A stretch of 64,000 bases of DNA from Oxalobacteraceae bacterium (GCA_027490725.1 JAIXXN010000019.1:1-64000); one strand, 5' to 3'. Shown: positions 8,505 through 17,368, numbered from the stretch's first letter. Notes: generated by a model from the letters alone, not told the origin. Program-made: numbers and translations.

Positions 8505-9389
8505 ATGACTTATACGCCCTCCCGAAGCGAGTTCCTGACGATCCGCGGTCTGCGCAGCCATGTGCGGCACTGGGGCCGCGAGGGTGCGCCCAAACTGTTC
8601 ATGCTGCATGGCTGGATGGATGTGGGGGCTTCGTTCCAGTTCGTGGTCGACGCCCTGCAGGGGGACTGGCACGTGATTGCTCCGGACTGGCGCGGCTTTG
8701 GCCAGTCGCAGCGCAGCGGCAGCGATACTTACTGGTTCCCCGACTATCTGGCCGATCTGGACGCCATTCTTGACCATTACGCGCCCGGCGAGGCGATCAA
8801 TCTGCTTGGACACAGCATGGGCGGCAATGTGGTCAGCCTGTATGCGGGCGCACGTCCGGCGCGCATCCGCAAGCTGATCAATCTGGAAGGGGGCGGCTTG
8901 CGTTCCAGCCGTCCCGAGCAGACGCCCGGCCGTTACGCAGCCTGGCTCGATGGTCTGGCCGCGCTGCCGGCGCTGCGCACCTATGCCAGCGAGGCGGAAG
9001 TGGCGGCGCGCTTACAGAAGACCAACCCGCGCCTGAGCGATGCGCGCGCCGCGTTTCTGGCGCAGCACTGGTCGGCCCAGAATGCCGAGGGGCGCTGGGA
9101 GATACTCGGCGATCCGGCCCATAAGCAGCACGGTCCGCTGCCTTATCACTCGGAAGATGTGCTGGCGTGCTGGAGCGCCATCACGGCGCCGGTGTTGTGG
9201 GTCGAGGCGGCCCAGACCGATATGTGGAGCTGGATGGGCGGGGCCGCCGAAGGGCGCACCGAACTCGACTTCCGGCTCGGCCATTTGCGTGCAGTAGAAC
9301 GCCATATTCTGCCCGATGCCGGCCACATGCTGCACCATGACCAGCCGGAAGCGCTGGCGCAACTGATCGAGGCATTTCTTCAGAACTAG
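8505..9389 (+). CDS. alpha/beta-hydrolase
   Basis: A 294-residue alpha/beta hydrolase: HGWMD (residues 35-39) supplies the oxyanion-hole loop, GHSMGGN carries the nucleophile Ser104, and DAGHMLHHD near the C-terminus supplies the catalytic His. The start at 8505 is chosen because AAGG (8495-8498) lies six bases upstream; ATG at 8499 is in frame but overlaps that site. It is divergent from the hexapeptide/hslO operon across a 174-bp spacer. The substrate is unknown; sequence resembles general esterase/epoxide-hydrolase-like enzymes and gives no more detail. Confidence 0.85.
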   Translation: MTYTPSRSEFLTIRGLRSHVRHWGREGAPKLFMLHGWMDVGASFQFVVDALQGDWHVIAPDWRGFGQSQRSGSDTYWFPDYLADLDAILDHYAPGEAINLLGHSMGGNVVSLYAGARPARIRKLINLEGGGLRSSRPEQTPGRYAAWLDGLAALPALRTYASEAEVAARLQKTNPRLSDARAAFLAQHWSAQNAEGRWEILGDPAHKQHGPLPYHSEDVLACWSAITAPVLWVEAAQTDMWSWMGGAAEGRTELDFRLGHLRAVERHILPDAGHMLHHDQPEALAQLIEAFLQN

Positions 9390-9456
9390 CCGCCTACGTG
9401 CAGTCTGTGCAAGAAGCGTACAATGCAAGCTTCCTTGCCGCGTTCCCTGATCACGT

Positions 9457-10290
9457 ATGTTAAAAGTCGATTTGCACTGTCATTCCAATGTCTCCGATGG
9501 CGTCCTGACGCCGAGCGCCGTCGCCCAGACGGCGCGTGCTGCCGGCGTAGACGTGTGGGCGCTGACTGACCACGATGAAGTCGATGGCGTGGCTGAAGCG
9601 CGTAGCGCTGCACAGGCGCTGGGCATGCAGTTTGTGAGCGGGGTGGAAATCTCGATTACCTGGGCCAAGGAAACCGTGCACATCGTCGGTCTGCAGATCG
9701 ACGAAACCCATGCCGGGCTGGCCGCCGGGCTGGCCGCTACCCGGGCCGGGCGCGATAACCGTGGGCGCCAGATCGCCGCCGAGCTGGACAAAGTCGGGAT
9801 TCATGGTGCTTACGAAGGCGCGCTGAAATTTGTCGGCAATCCCGATCTGATGTCGCGCACCCACTTTGCCCGCTATCTGGTGGATCAGGGCATCTGCGCG
9901 AATATCCCCGCAGTGTTCAAGAAATATCTGTCGGAAGGCAAACCCGGCTATGTGCCGCACCGCTGGGCCACGCTGGAAGAATCGGTGAACTGGATCCGCG
10001 CGGCGGGCGGGATTGCCGTGATTGCCCACCCGGGCCGCTATAAATTCAGTGCGCTGGCGCAGGGCGCGCTGTTCGATGAGTTCAAGCAGCTGGGGGGTAC
10101 GGCCATCGAAGTGGTCACCGGCAGCCACACGCCGGATCAATATCCGGAGTATGCGCAGCTGGCCAAGCACTACGGCTTTCTGGCCTCGCGCGGTACGGAT
10201 TTCCATGCACCGGGCGAAGCGCGCGTCGATTTTGCCCAGTTGCCACCGCTGCCGGCCGGTGTGACGCCCGTCTGGCATGACTGGTTTTGA
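9457..10290 (+). CDS. rnm: PHP-domain 5'-3' exoribonuclease / 3',5'-nucleotide bisphosphate phosphatase
   Basis: A 277-residue PHP phosphoesterase. DLHCHSNVSDG near residue 5, LTDHDEVDG near residue 36, IAHPGRY and the late GTDFHAPGE supply the metal-binding His/Asp set. It matches E. coli YciV (RNase AM), which trims 5' ends of small RNAs and rRNA precursors and acts on 3',5'-bisphosphonucleotides. It sits upstream of htpX and yciO; rnm and yciO are also close neighbours in enterobacteria. Its TGA stop at 10288 is the first stop of a 13-nt tandem array that begins one base earlier. Confidence 0.88.
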   Translation: MLKVDLHCHSNVSDGVLTPSAVAQTARAAGVDVWALTDHDEVDGVAEARSAAQALGMQFVSGVEISITWAKETVHIVGLQIDETHAGLAAGLAATRAGRDNRGRQIAAELDKVGIHGAYEGALKFVGNPDLMSRTHFARYLVDQGICANIPAVFKKYLSEGKPGYVPHRWATLEESVNWIRAAGGIAVIAHPGRYKFSALAQGALFDEFKQLGGTAIEVVTGSHTPDQYPEYAQLAKHYGFLASRGTDFHAPGEARVDFAQLPPLPAGVTPVWHDWF

Positions 10291-10359
10291 GTCGCACTCT
10301 TGAGTCCCACTCTTGAGTCGCACTCTTGGGTCGCACGCTTGAGTCGCACGCTTGAGTCG
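10287..10359 (+). repeat. 13-nt tandem array anchored on the rnm stop codon
   Basis: Five full units plus an 8-nt partial copy of TTGAGTCGCACTC, with few changes. Units start at 10287, 10300, 10313, 10326, 10339 and 10352. The TGA inside the first unit is the rnm stop (10288); later TGAs lie at 10301, 10314, 10340 and 10353, and the fourth copy reads TGG. Because 13 is not a multiple of three, the stops fall in all three frames. Confidence 0.9.
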
Positions 10360-10447
10360 TTAATCTTAGTTGCACTGTTACCAACGCCCTTGAAAACCGG
10401 CGGACTGGGCCGATATATGTGGCGCCGTCCCACCTGGAGACCTGAAA

Positions 10448-11332
10448 ATGAAACGTATTGTCCTGTTTATCCTGACCAATCTGGCTGTGATGCTGGTGCT
10501 GTCGATCGTGCTGTCCTTGCTGGGCATTGGTCGCCCCGGTAGTGGTAACACCCTGCAACTGGGCAGTTTGCTGGCGTTTTCGCTGGTAGTGGGCTTTACC
10601 GGCGCCTTTATTTCCCTACTGATCAGTAAGCCGATGGCCAAATGGTCGACCGGCGCACGGGTGATTAGCGCGCCGGCGTCTTCGACCGAATTGTGGCTGG
10701 TCAACACGGTGGCCACGCTGGCCGCACGGGCAGGCATTGCCACGCCGGAAGTAGCCGTGTATGACGGTGAGGCGAATGCTTTCGCGACCGGCGCGTTCAA
10801 GAATTCGGCGCTGGTAGCGGTCTCCACTGGCTTGCTGGAAAGCATGAATCGCGATGAGGTGGAAGCGGTGCTGGGCCATGAAGTGGCGCACATTGCCAAC
10901 GGTGACATGGTCACTATGACCCTGATTCAGGGCGTGGTGAATACCTTCGTGGTATTCCTGGCGCGGGTGGTGGGCTTCTTTGTCGACAAAATGTTGCTCA
11001 AGAACGACGACAGCGAGCGACGCGGCCCCGGCATCGGTTACATGATCACGGTATTCGTGTGCGAAATCATCTTTGGCCTGCTGGCCTCGCTGATCGTGGC
11101 GTGGTTTTCGCGTCAGCGCGAATTCCGTGCCGACGCCGGTTCGGCCCGCCTGCTGGGGAGTGCCGTGCCGATGCAGCACGCGCTGGCGCGCCTGAACGGC
11201 CTGAGCCCGGGCGAATTGCCGCAGTCCATCGCAGCGGCCGGCATCAGCAATGTGGCGGGCTGGAGCGAGTTGTTTTCCACCCATCCACCGTTCGAACAGC
11301 GTATCGCTGCCTTGCGTAGCGTACAATCTTAA
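10448..11332 (+). CDS. htpX: membrane zinc metalloprotease HtpX
   Basis: A 294-residue M48 peptidase. Two membrane segments lie at residues 5-27 and 36-58, the zinc motif HEVAH is at 144-148 and a further hydrophobic pair follows at about 155-220. [12 protein letters not shown] holds the distal glutamate ligand. HtpX degrades misfolded inner-membrane proteins together with FtsH. Its ribosome-binding site GGAGA is just upstream. The start follows the tandem array by about 90 bases. Confidence 0.95.
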   Translation: MKRIVLFILTNLAVMLVLSIVLSLLGIGRPGSGNTLQLGSLLAFSLVVGFTGAFISLLISKPMAKWSTGARVISAPASSTELWLVNTVATLAARAGIATPEVAVYDGEANAFATGAFKNSALVAVSTGLLESMNRDEVEAVLGHEVAHIANGDMVTMTLIQGVVNTFVVFLARVVGFFVDKMLLKNDDSERRGPGIGYMITVFVCEIIFGLLASLIVAWFSRQREFRADAGSARLLGSAVPMQHALARLNGLSPGELPQSIAAAGISNVAGWSELFSTHPPFEQRIAALRSVQS

Positions 11333-11365
11333 GCCTACGTCACAGCGGCTACGGCCAGCGCAACT

Positions 11366-11989
11366 ATGAGTCAGTTTTTCCAGGTACATCCCGTTAATCC
11401 GCAGCCGCGGCTGATCAAGCAGGCGGCGCAGATTGTTCATGATGGCGGCATCGTCGCCGTACCAACTGATTCCTGCTACGCGCTGGTCTGTCATCTGGAT
11501 GATAAATCGGCGGTGGAACGTTTGCGCCGGATTCGTGGCGTTGATGAAAAACACCACCTGACCCTGCTGTGCCGCGACCTTAGCGAAATTGGCGTGTACG
11601 CGCGCGTCGACAATCGCCAGTTCCGTCTGCTCAAAGCGGCTACTCCGGGGCCGTTCACCTTTATTCTCGAAGCGACCAAGGTGGTGCCGCGCCGGCTCAG
11701 TCATCCGTCGCGCAAGACCATCGGTCTGCGTGTGCCGGAAGACGCCATCGTGCATGCCTTGCTGGAAGTGCTGCAGCAACCATTGCTGGGTACCACCCTG
11801 ATCATGCCGGGCGAGACAGAAGCGCTGAATGATGCCGATACCATCGTTGAACGGATCGGCAAGCAGATTGATCTGGTGATCGACGGCGGTGCCTGCAGTA
11901 TGGCGCCAACCACGGTGATCGATCTGACCGGGGCGGATGCGGAACTGATCCGGCAGGGCAGGGGTGATGCGTCGATGTTCGGGCTCTGA
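11366..11989 (+). CDS. yciO: YciO family protein (YrdC/Sua5-like)
   Basis: A 207-residue YrdC-fold protein: GGIVAVPTDSCYALVCHLDD is the nucleotide/threonine pocket region, and KHHLTLLCRDL and SHPSRKTIGLRVP are family motifs. The TsaC/Sua5 relatives make threonylcarbamoyl-AMP for tRNA t6A, but the YciO branch is a distinct group with weak or debated activity. There is no C-terminal Sua5 domain. It lies 33 bases after htpX and follows rnm by two genes. Confidence 0.88.
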   Translation: MSQFFQVHPVNPQPRLIKQAAQIVHDGGIVAVPTDSCYALVCHLDDKSAVERLRRIRGVDEKHHLTLLCRDLSEIGVYARVDNRQFRLLKAATPGPFTFILEATKVVPRRLSHPSRKTIGLRVPEDAIVHALLEVLQQPLLGTTLIMPGETEALNDADTIVERIGKQIDLVIDGGACSMAPTTVIDLTGADAELIRQGRGDASMFGL

Positions 11990-12060
11990 GCCGGGCAGCA
12001 AGGTGGCGCGGCGCAAGCCCGTCGTCGCCACGCGCTACCACGCCAACACGCATGCGCTAC

Positions 12061-12097
12061 GAAGACAATACTAAGACAATACTAAGGCAATACTAAG
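12061..12097 (+). repeat. 11-nt tandem array with TAA in each unit
   Basis: Units of the form TAAGACAATAC repeat with period 11: a GAA-variant at 12061, then TAA at 12072, 12083 and 12094. The three TAA triplets fall in three different reading frames. The array lies 72 bases after the yciO stop. Confidence 0.75.
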
Positions 12098-12157
12098 CTG
12101 ATGCTGGCATGGTCTGGTTTTTAACGGGGTATCTGTGCCGGCCCTTGACGGCACTGC

Positions 12158-12185
12158 TTGGGCATACTGCGCCCTCTGGTAGAAT
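12158..12185 (+). promoter_or_regulatory. candidate promoter for the M50 protease, possibly leaderless
   Basis: TTGGGC (12158-12163) and TAGAAT (12180-12185) are 16 bases apart. Transcription would start near 12192, which is the A of the start codon. No Shine-Dalgarno sequence is visible upstream of that ATG, as expected for a leaderless message. Confidence 0.4.
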
Positions 12186-12191
12186 CCCTTC

Positions 12192-12869
12192 ATGAACGAA
12201 ACCGACAGCCTTATCCAAACCATTACGGTTTATCTGATTCCTGTACTTTTTGCCATTTCCCTGCATGAAGCAGCGCATGGCTACGTGGCGCGCTATTTCG
12301 GCGATCCGACAGCCGCCAATGAAGGCCGACTCAGTCTCAATCCGCTACGTCACATCGACCCCTTCGGCACGGTCATCCTGCCGCTGATCCTGAGCATATT
12401 GCACCTGCCGGCGCTCGGCTATGCCAAGCCGGTGCCGGTCGATTATGGTCGCCTGCGCAATCCGAAAAAACAGATGGCGCTGGTAGCGGCTGCTGGCCCT
12501 GCGGCCAACTTCGTGATGGGGCTGGGCTGGATGACCTTGTGGGTAATGCTCAGCTACGGTCTGGGTTTTCCACAGGATGACTTCTTCATCGAGATGAGCA
12601 AAGCCGGTATCGGCGTTAATTCGGCCATGTGCATCTTCAACCTGATTCCCCTGCCACCACTCGATGGTGGCCGGATTGTGACGGGCATATTGCCGCTGCC
12701 ACTGGCCCGTAAATATGCGCAAATTGAACGTTACGGCATGTATGTGTTCATCGGGCTGATCCTGATGATGCAGTTCGGCCTGCTTACCGATTTTCTGGTT
12801 GGTGGCATGCATATTCTGCAGAGCATCTTCCACCTGCTGCTGTTCCCCCTGATTTTCTTACTTCGCTGA
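12192..12869 (+). CDS. site-2-type membrane protease (M50 family)
   Basis: A 225-residue integral membrane peptidase with about five hydrophobic segments. The zinc motif HEAAH is at residues 25-29 within the first half, and the third ligand is Asp158 in PPLDGGR. NPLRHIDPFGTVILP is the conserved loop after the first motif. It lacks a PDZ domain, so it belongs to the short bacterial/archaeal M50 group (YwhC-like), not to RseP. It may cleave regulatory or small membrane peptides; the substrate is unknown. trpS follows after 7 bases. Confidence 0.88.
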   Translation: MNETDSLIQTITVYLIPVLFAISLHEAAHGYVARYFGDPTAANEGRLSLNPLRHIDPFGTVILPLILSILHLPALGYAKPVPVDYGRLRNPKKQMALVAAAGPAANFVMGLGWMTLWVMLSYGLGFPQDDFFIEMSKAGIGVNSAMCIFNLIPLPPLDGGRIVTGILPLPLARKYAQIERYGMYVFIGLILMMQFGLLTDFLVGGMHILQSIFHLLLFPLIFLLR

Positions 12870-12876
12870 GCCCTCT

Positions 12877-14079
12877 ATGTATCCCGATCGTGTAGTTTCC
12901 GGCATGCGCCCCACTGGTTCCATGCACTTGGGCCATTATCACGGCGCTTTGAAAAACTGGATCAAGTTGCAGTCCGAACTGCCTTGCCTGTTTTTTGTGG
13001 CCGACTGGCATGCGCTGACCACGCACTATGATGACCCGAGCGTGATCGAACGCAGCACCTGGGACATGCTGGTTGACTGGCTGGCTGCCGGTATCGACCC
13101 ATCCCAGGCCACGCTGTTCATCCAGTCGCGTGTGCCCGAGCATGCCGAACTACATTTGTTGCTGTCGATGGCCACCCCGCTGGGCTGGCTCGAACGGGTC
13201 CCGACCTACAAGGATCAGATCGAGAATCTGTCCAACAAGGATCTGGCCACCTACGGCTTCCTCGGCTATCCCTTGCTGCAGGCGGCTGACGTGCTGATCT
13301 ACCGCGCCAGTCAGGTACCGGTGGGTGACGATCAGGTGCCGCACATCGAAATGATGCGCGAAATTGCCCGTCGTTTTAACCACATGTACGGCAAAGAAAA
13401 AGGTTTCGAGGAGAAGGCGCAGGAAGCGGTGAAGAAACTAGGCAGCAAGCGCGCCAAACTCTACAACGAACTGCGCACCGAATACCAGCAGGACGGCAAG
13501 GACGAGGCGCTGGAGCAGGCCAAGGCCATGCTCGATGATGCCCAGAGCCTGTCGATGGGCGATCGCGAGCGTCTGTTCGGCTATCTGGAAGGTAGTCGCA
13601 AGCTGATACTGGTGGAGCCACAGGCCCGCCTGACGGCCGCCTCGCGCCTGCCCGGTCTGGATGGTCGCAAGATGTCCAAGAGCTATGGCAATGCGATTGC
13701 GCTGCGTGAAGAAAAATCCTCGGTGGAAAAGAAAATCCGCACCATGCCGACCGATCCGGCCCGCGTGCGGCGTACCGATGCCGGTGATCCGGCACGTTGC
13801 CCGGTGTGGCAATTCCATCAGGTGTATTCCGATGCGCCGACCCAGGAATGGGTGGTCAAGGGTTGTCAATCGGCCGGTATCGGCTGCATCGAATGCAAAC
13901 AGCCGGTGATCGACGCCATCATCAAGGAACAGGAGCCGATGCACGAGCGCGCCCAGCAATATCTGGACGACCCGTCGCTGGTGCGCGCCATCGTTGCCGA
14001 TGGCAATGATGTGGCGCGCAAGCTGGCGCTGGAAACCATGCGCGACGTGCGCGAAGCGATGGGACTGGCCTATACATGA
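12877..14079 (+). CDS. trpS: tryptophanyl-tRNA synthetase
   Basis: A 400-residue class I aminoacyl-tRNA synthetase that charges tRNA-Trp. The HIGH-type signature is HLGH (17-20) and KMSKS is at 265-269. It is longer than the E. coli enzyme (334): the added residues lie between GLEE-like KEKGFEEKAQEAVKK and KLILVEPQAR, as in many burkholderial enzymes. It has no Shine-Dalgarno sequence at its own start and begins 7 bases after the protease gene, so translation may be coupled. Its stop (TGA at 14077) overlaps the next start (ATGA) and opens a 12-nt array. Confidence 0.96.
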   Translation: MYPDRVVSGMRPTGSMHLGHYHGALKNWIKLQSELPCLFFVADWHALTTHYDDPSVIERSTWDMLVDWLAAGIDPSQATLFIQSRVPEHAELHLLLSMATPLGWLERVPTYKDQIENLSNKDLATYGFLGYPLLQAADVLIYRASQVPVGDDQVPHIEMMREIARRFNHMYGKEKGFEEKAQEAVKKLGSKRAKLYNELRTEYQQDGKDEALEQAKAMLDDAQSLSMGDRERLFGYLEGSRKLILVEPQARLTAASRLPGLDGRKMSKSYGNAIALREEKSSVEKKIRTMPTDPARVRRTDAGDPARCPVWQFHQVYSDAPTQEWVVKGCQSAGIGCIECKQPVIDAIIKEQEPMHERAQQYLDDPSLVRAIVADGNDVARKLALETMRDVREAMGLAYT

Positions 14080-14705
14080 GCAGTAGTATGAGTGACCATG
14101 TGAGCGAGCCTGTGAGCGACAGTCTGAGCCCTGGCTTGCAGGCTGGTGCGCACTGCGCTGGCGCACCCGTGTCGCCGTGGGTGCAGCGCTATGCGCCGCT
14201 GATCGCCGGTGGCGCCGTGCTGGATCTGGCCTGTGGCAGCGGTCGCCACGCGCGCCATCTGGCGGCGCTTGGTCATGCCGTGGTGGCGCTGGATCGCGAT
14301 GTCGAGGCGCTGGCCGCTGCGGCCGGTCCCGGCATTACCACTACCGCGATTGATCTGGAACAGGCGGGTGCCGTCTGGCCCTTCGGCCCGCAGCGTTTTG
14401 CCGGCATCGTGGTCACCAATTATCTGCACCGGCCCCTGATGGCGGCGCTGGCCGGCAGCCTGGCGCCGAACGGCGTGCTGATCTATGAAACCTTTGCTGA
14501 TGGCAATGCCGCCTTGGGCAAGCCGTCGAATCCGGCTTTTTTATTGCAGCCCGGCGAGTTGCTGGACTGGGCCCGCCAGCACGGTTTGCGGGTGGTGGCG
14601 TACGAAGAAGGTGTGGTCGATACGCCAAAAGCTGCCATGGTGCAACGTCTGTGCGCCGTACAGCCTGAATTCCCCCGTATGGCGGCACTATTGCCGCCAT
14701 TTTGA
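14076..14705 (+). CDS. class I SAM-dependent methyltransferase
   Basis: A 209-residue protein with a Rossmann-fold SAM-binding loop VLDLACGSGRH (residues 48-58) and ALDRDVEAL as the acidic strand that binds the ribose. The N-terminus, residues 1-20, is a repeat-derived Ser-rich tail (SSSMSDHVSEPVSDSLSPG) encoded by the 12-nt array; it is probably disordered and absent from most relatives. The start overlaps the trpS stop by four bases. A later start is possible but none has a clear ribosome-binding site. The substrate is unknown. Confidence 0.82.
   Translation: MSSSMSDHVSEPVSDSLSPGLQAGAHCAGAPVSPWVQRYAPLIAGGAVLDLACGSGRHARHLAALGHAVVALDRDVEALAAAAGPGITTTAIDLEQAGAVWPFGPQRFAGIVVTNYLHRPLMAALAGSLAPNGVLIYETFADGNAALGKPSNPAFLLQPGELLDWARQHGLRVVAYEEGVVDTPKAAMVQRLCAVQPEFPRMAALLPPF
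14077..14136 (+). repeat. 12-nt tandem array across the trpS stop and the next gene's start
   Basis: Five 12-nt units begin at the trpS stop: TGAGCAGTAGTA, TGAGTGACCATG, TGAGCGAGCCTG, TGAGCGACAGTC, TGAGCCCTGGCT. The TGA triplets at 14077, 14089, 14101, 14113 and 14125 are all in the trpS frame, while the same bases encode a four-residue Ser repeat in the methyltransferase. Confidence 0.75.
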
Positions 14706-14789
14706 CGGCCGATTTGTCGCCGCGAATGCACCACACCGGCGACCTATCGACTACAATCGTTGTTTTAATTCTTTATGCAGTGGTTACCT

Positions 14790-15665
14790 ATGATTAAGGG
14801 CAGCATCGTAGCAATCGTCACCCCGATGCACGCAGACGGTAGTCTGGACTTCGAGGGTTTGAATCAGCTGATCGACTGGCACATTGCCGAAGGTACGGAC
14901 AGCATCGTGATCGCCGGCACCACCGGTGAATCGGCCACGGTCAGTGTGGAAGAGCATTGCGCGCTGATCAAGGCCACCGTCGCCCATGCGCGCGGCCGCA
15001 TCCCTATCATCGCCGGGGCCGGTGCTAATTCGACTGCCGAAGCGATCAAGCTGACCCGTTTTGCCAAAGAAGCGGGTGCCGATGCGACTCTGCAAGTGGT
15101 GCCGTACTACAACCGTCCTACCCAGGAAGGCATGTACCAGCACTTCAAATCCATCGCCGAAGCCGTGGATCTGCCGGTAATTCTGTATAACGTGCCGGGC
15201 CGCACCGTGGCCGACATGAGCAACGACACCATTCTGCGTCTGGCAGCGATCCCGAATATCGTCGGCGTGAAAGACGCGACCGGCAATATCGGCCGTGGCT
15301 ACGACCTGCTGCGTCTGGCGCCGAAATCGTTCGCCGTGTATTCGGGCGACGATCCGACCGCGATGGCCCTGATGCTGGCCGGTGGCGCTGGTAATATTTC
15401 CGTGACGGCCAACGTGGCGCCACGTGGTATGGCCGAGCTGTGCAAAGCTGCCATCGCCGGCGATATCGCCAAGGCGCTGGAATGGAATAACAAGCTGTTC
15501 CCGCTGCACCAGAAGCTGTTCATCGAACCGAATCCGGTACCGGTGAAATGGGCACTGGCGGAAATGGGCAAAATGCCTGCTGGCATACGCCTGCCGCTGG
15601 TCCCGCTGGCTGCCGATTGTCACGCGGCTGTACGTGCTGCGCTGAAAGAATCCGGCGTCCTGTAA
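14790..15665 (+). CDS. dapA: 4-hydroxy-tetrahydrodipicolinate synthase
   Basis: A 291-residue (beta/alpha)8 enzyme that condenses pyruvate with aspartate semialdehyde in lysine/diaminopimelate synthesis. The Schiff-base lysine falls at residue 161 (VGVKDATG), as in E. coli, only if translation starts at 14790; the earlier in-frame ATG at 14775 would add five residues and has no ribosome-binding site. GTTGES and the tyrosine region VVPYYNRP are present. A TACAAT box at 14752-14757 could be its -10. bamC follows, the usual neighbour. Confidence 0.96.
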   Translation: MIKGSIVAIVTPMHADGSLDFEGLNQLIDWHIAEGTDSIVIAGTTGESATVSVEEHCALIKATVAHARGRIPIIAGAGANSTAEAIKLTRFAKEAGADATLQVVPYYNRPTQEGMYQHFKSIAEAVDLPVILYNVPGRTVADMSNDTILRLAAIPNIVGVKDATGNIGRGYDLLRLAPKSFAVYSGDDPTAMALMLAGGAGNISVTANVAPRGMAELCKAAIAGDIAKALEWNNKLFPLHQKLFIEPNPVPVKWALAEMGKMPAGIRLPLVPLAADCHAAVRAALKESGVL

Positions 15666-15743
15666 TTCCCTACGCAACAAGCCCCGACTTCGGTTCGGAT
15701 TGTCCCTGATTTGCTGCTTTTCAGCTTTTTAAATAGTAACCAC

Positions 15744-16919
15744 ATGACTATTCGCAAGACAGCTTCTATTTCCCCGCAACGCGCCGTGATGGTAGGCGCA
15801 TTGATGGCCAGTTTGACCGGTTGCGGCATGATTGGTTCCGTGGTCGGTAATGACAAGGTCGACTACAAGTCCGCCAAAAAGGCCAGCACCCTGGATGTGC
15901 CACCGGATCTGACCCAACTGCAGAAAGATAACCGCTATTCGCTGCCGGGTTCGACCAACGGCATCGCCACCGCTTCTGGCTATAACGCCAGCAAAGGCGG
16001 CGCGGCAGGCAATGCTGCGGCGATCATACCGGGTACGCCAGCGGCTGGCACCGTTGCACTGAACAGTCTGAAAGATATCAAGATCGAGCGTGATGGCAGC
16101 CAGCGCTGGCTGGTGGTCAAGCAGACTCCCGAGCAACTGTGGCCGCAACTCAAGCAGTTCTGGGAAGATTCGGGCTTCGTGCTGGCCAAGGAAAATGCTG
16201 CGGCCGGCCTGATGGAAACTGACTGGAACGAAAACCGCGCCAAGATTCCGCAGGATTTCATTCGCAACACCATCGGTAAAGTCTTCGATTCGCTGTACTC
16301 CAGCGGCGAGCGCGATAAATTCCGCACCCGTATCGAACGTCGCGCCGACGGCAGCAGCGAAATCTACATCAGCCACCGTGGTGCCAAGGAAGTCGCTACC
16401 GGCCCGCAAAACGAAACCACCTCGTGGACCCCGCGTGCCAGCGACCCTGGCCTGGAAGCCGAGTTCCTGGCGCGTCTGCTGACCAAGCTGGGTGACGTCG
16501 GTGACGTTGCCGAAGCCCGTAGCACGGTCGAGAGCGCCCCTGCACAGGCCCAGCACGCGGCGCTGGTAGGCAGTGGTGCCGAGCGTATCGTGCAGGTCGA
16601 TGAGGGCTTTGACCGCGCCTGGCGCCGGGTTGGTCTGGCACTGGACCGTGCCGGCTTTACCGTGGAAGATCGGGACCGCACCCAGGGTACCTATTTCGTC
16701 CGCTATGTGGACGATTCGGGCGAATCGAAAGGCTTCTTCAGCAAGCTGTTTAACTGGGGCTCGTCGGAAGCGGATAAAGAAGCACAGCGTTACCGGATTC
16801 TGGTCAAAGCTGGTGCTGGCAATAGCAGCAACGTCAGCGTCACCAGCAATGCCGGCAAAGCCGATACCAGCCCGGTCGCGGAAAAGATCCTGACCCTGCT
16901 GCACGAGCAACTCAAGTAA
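15744..16919 (+). CDS. bamC: outer-membrane assembly lipoprotein BamC
   Basis: A 391-residue lipoprotein: residues 1-27 form the signal with lipobox LTGC, then the long disordered N-terminal segment that wraps BamD (KVDYKSAKKASTLDVPPDLTQ), then two helix-grip domains (about 110-240 and 270-390). It is part of the BAM complex that inserts beta-barrel proteins. The ATG at 15744 is taken rather than one 33 bases upstream because it gives a normal signal peptide. The gene follows dapA, as in many gammaproteobacteria and betaproteobacteria. Confidence 0.93.
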   Translation: MTIRKTASISPQRAVMVGALMASLTGCGMIGSVVGNDKVDYKSAKKASTLDVPPDLTQLQKDNRYSLPGSTNGIATASGYNASKGGAAGNAAAIIPGTPAAGTVALNSLKDIKIERDGSQRWLVVKQTPEQLWPQLKQFWEDSGFVLAKENAAAGLMETDWNENRAKIPQDFIRNTIGKVFDSLYSSGERDKFRTRIERRADGSSEIYISHRGAKEVATGPQNETTSWTPRASDPGLEAEFLARLLTKLGDVGDVAEARSTVESAPAQAQHAALVGSGAERIVQVDEGFDRAWRRVGLALDRAGFTVEDRDRTQGTYFVRYVDDSGESKGFFSKLFNWGSSEADKEAQRYRILVKAGAGNSSNVSVTSNAGKADTSPVAEKILTLLHEQLK

Positions 16920-16929
16920 GCGTGTCCAC

Positions 16930-16980
16930 AGCCGGCATCTGCCGGCTTCAACGCGAAGCCGGCAGATGCCGGCTTTTTTA
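16930..16980 (+). terminator. intrinsic terminator after bamC
   Basis: A perfect 19-bp inverted repeat (16930-16948 with 16956-16974) with a 7-base loop runs straight into a T-run at 16974-16979. The hairpin starts 11 bases after the bamC stop. Confidence 0.95.
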
Positions 16981-17051
16981 CGTCGGTAGTCAACGGCCCT
17001 TCAGCCCTTCAGGGTTAGGTCGGACAAAGCGCAGACACAGCGGAATAAATA

Positions 17052-17081
17052 CGGGGTCAGGTCTGTGAAGACCTGACCCCG
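17052..17081. repeat. GGGGTC...GACCCC palindrome
   Basis: A perfect 13-bp inverted repeat (17052-17064 and 17069-17081) with a GTGA loop. Its core GGGGTC/GACCCC recurs in a shorter palindrome at 44084-44098, and a TCTGACCCCGG half-site lies at 60431-60441. These look like dispersed intergenic copies of one element. There is no T-run, so it is not a normal terminator. Confidence 0.6.
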
Positions 17082-17096
17082 CAAAAGTAACAGGCG

Positions 17097-17126
17097 AAAA
17101 AAAACCGGCCCGTAGGCCGGTTTTTT
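17097..17126 (-). terminator. intrinsic terminator of the Ala-rich lipoprotein gene
   Basis: CCGGCC and GGCCGG (17105-17110, 17115-17120) enclose a CGTA loop. On the minus strand the stem is followed by an eight-base T-run, and A/T tracts on both sides make it usable in either direction. Confidence 0.85.
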
Positions 17127-17137
17127 CCGCAGACTGA

Positions 17138-17368
17138 TTACTTCGAAGCAGCAGGAGCAGCAGCGGCTGGAGCAGCAGCAGCGTCCGAAGCGGCTGGAGC
17201 AGCAGCTGGAGCAGCAGCAGCGTCCGAAGCGGCTGGAGCAGCAGCTGGAGCTGGAGCAGCAGCTTCAGGAGCGGCTACTGGAGCTGGAGCAGCAGGAGCT
17301 TCTTCTTTTTTCGAGCAAGCAGCCAGAGCAACAGCCAGCAGGGAAACGATCAGCAGGGATTTTTTCAT
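17138..17368 (-). CDS. small Ala/Pro-rich lipoprotein
   Basis: A 76-residue protein with a lipoprotein signal (MKKSLLIVSLLAVALAACS; Cys18 likely lipidated). A charged KKEE pair is followed by low-complexity Ala/Pro, including two copies of a 13-residue unit (SDAAAAPAAAPAA) encoded by a 39-bp direct repeat; the CGTCCGAAGC segment occurs at 17182 and 17221. Such tails are probably extended and flexible, perhaps reaching toward peptidoglycan. AAGGAAA precedes the start and a terminator follows. No enzymatic function is suggested. Confidence 0.75.
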   Translation of the reverse strand: MKKSLLIVSLLAVALAACSKKEEAPAAPAPVAAPEAAAPAPAAAPAASDAAAAPAAAPAASDAAAAPAAAAPAASK

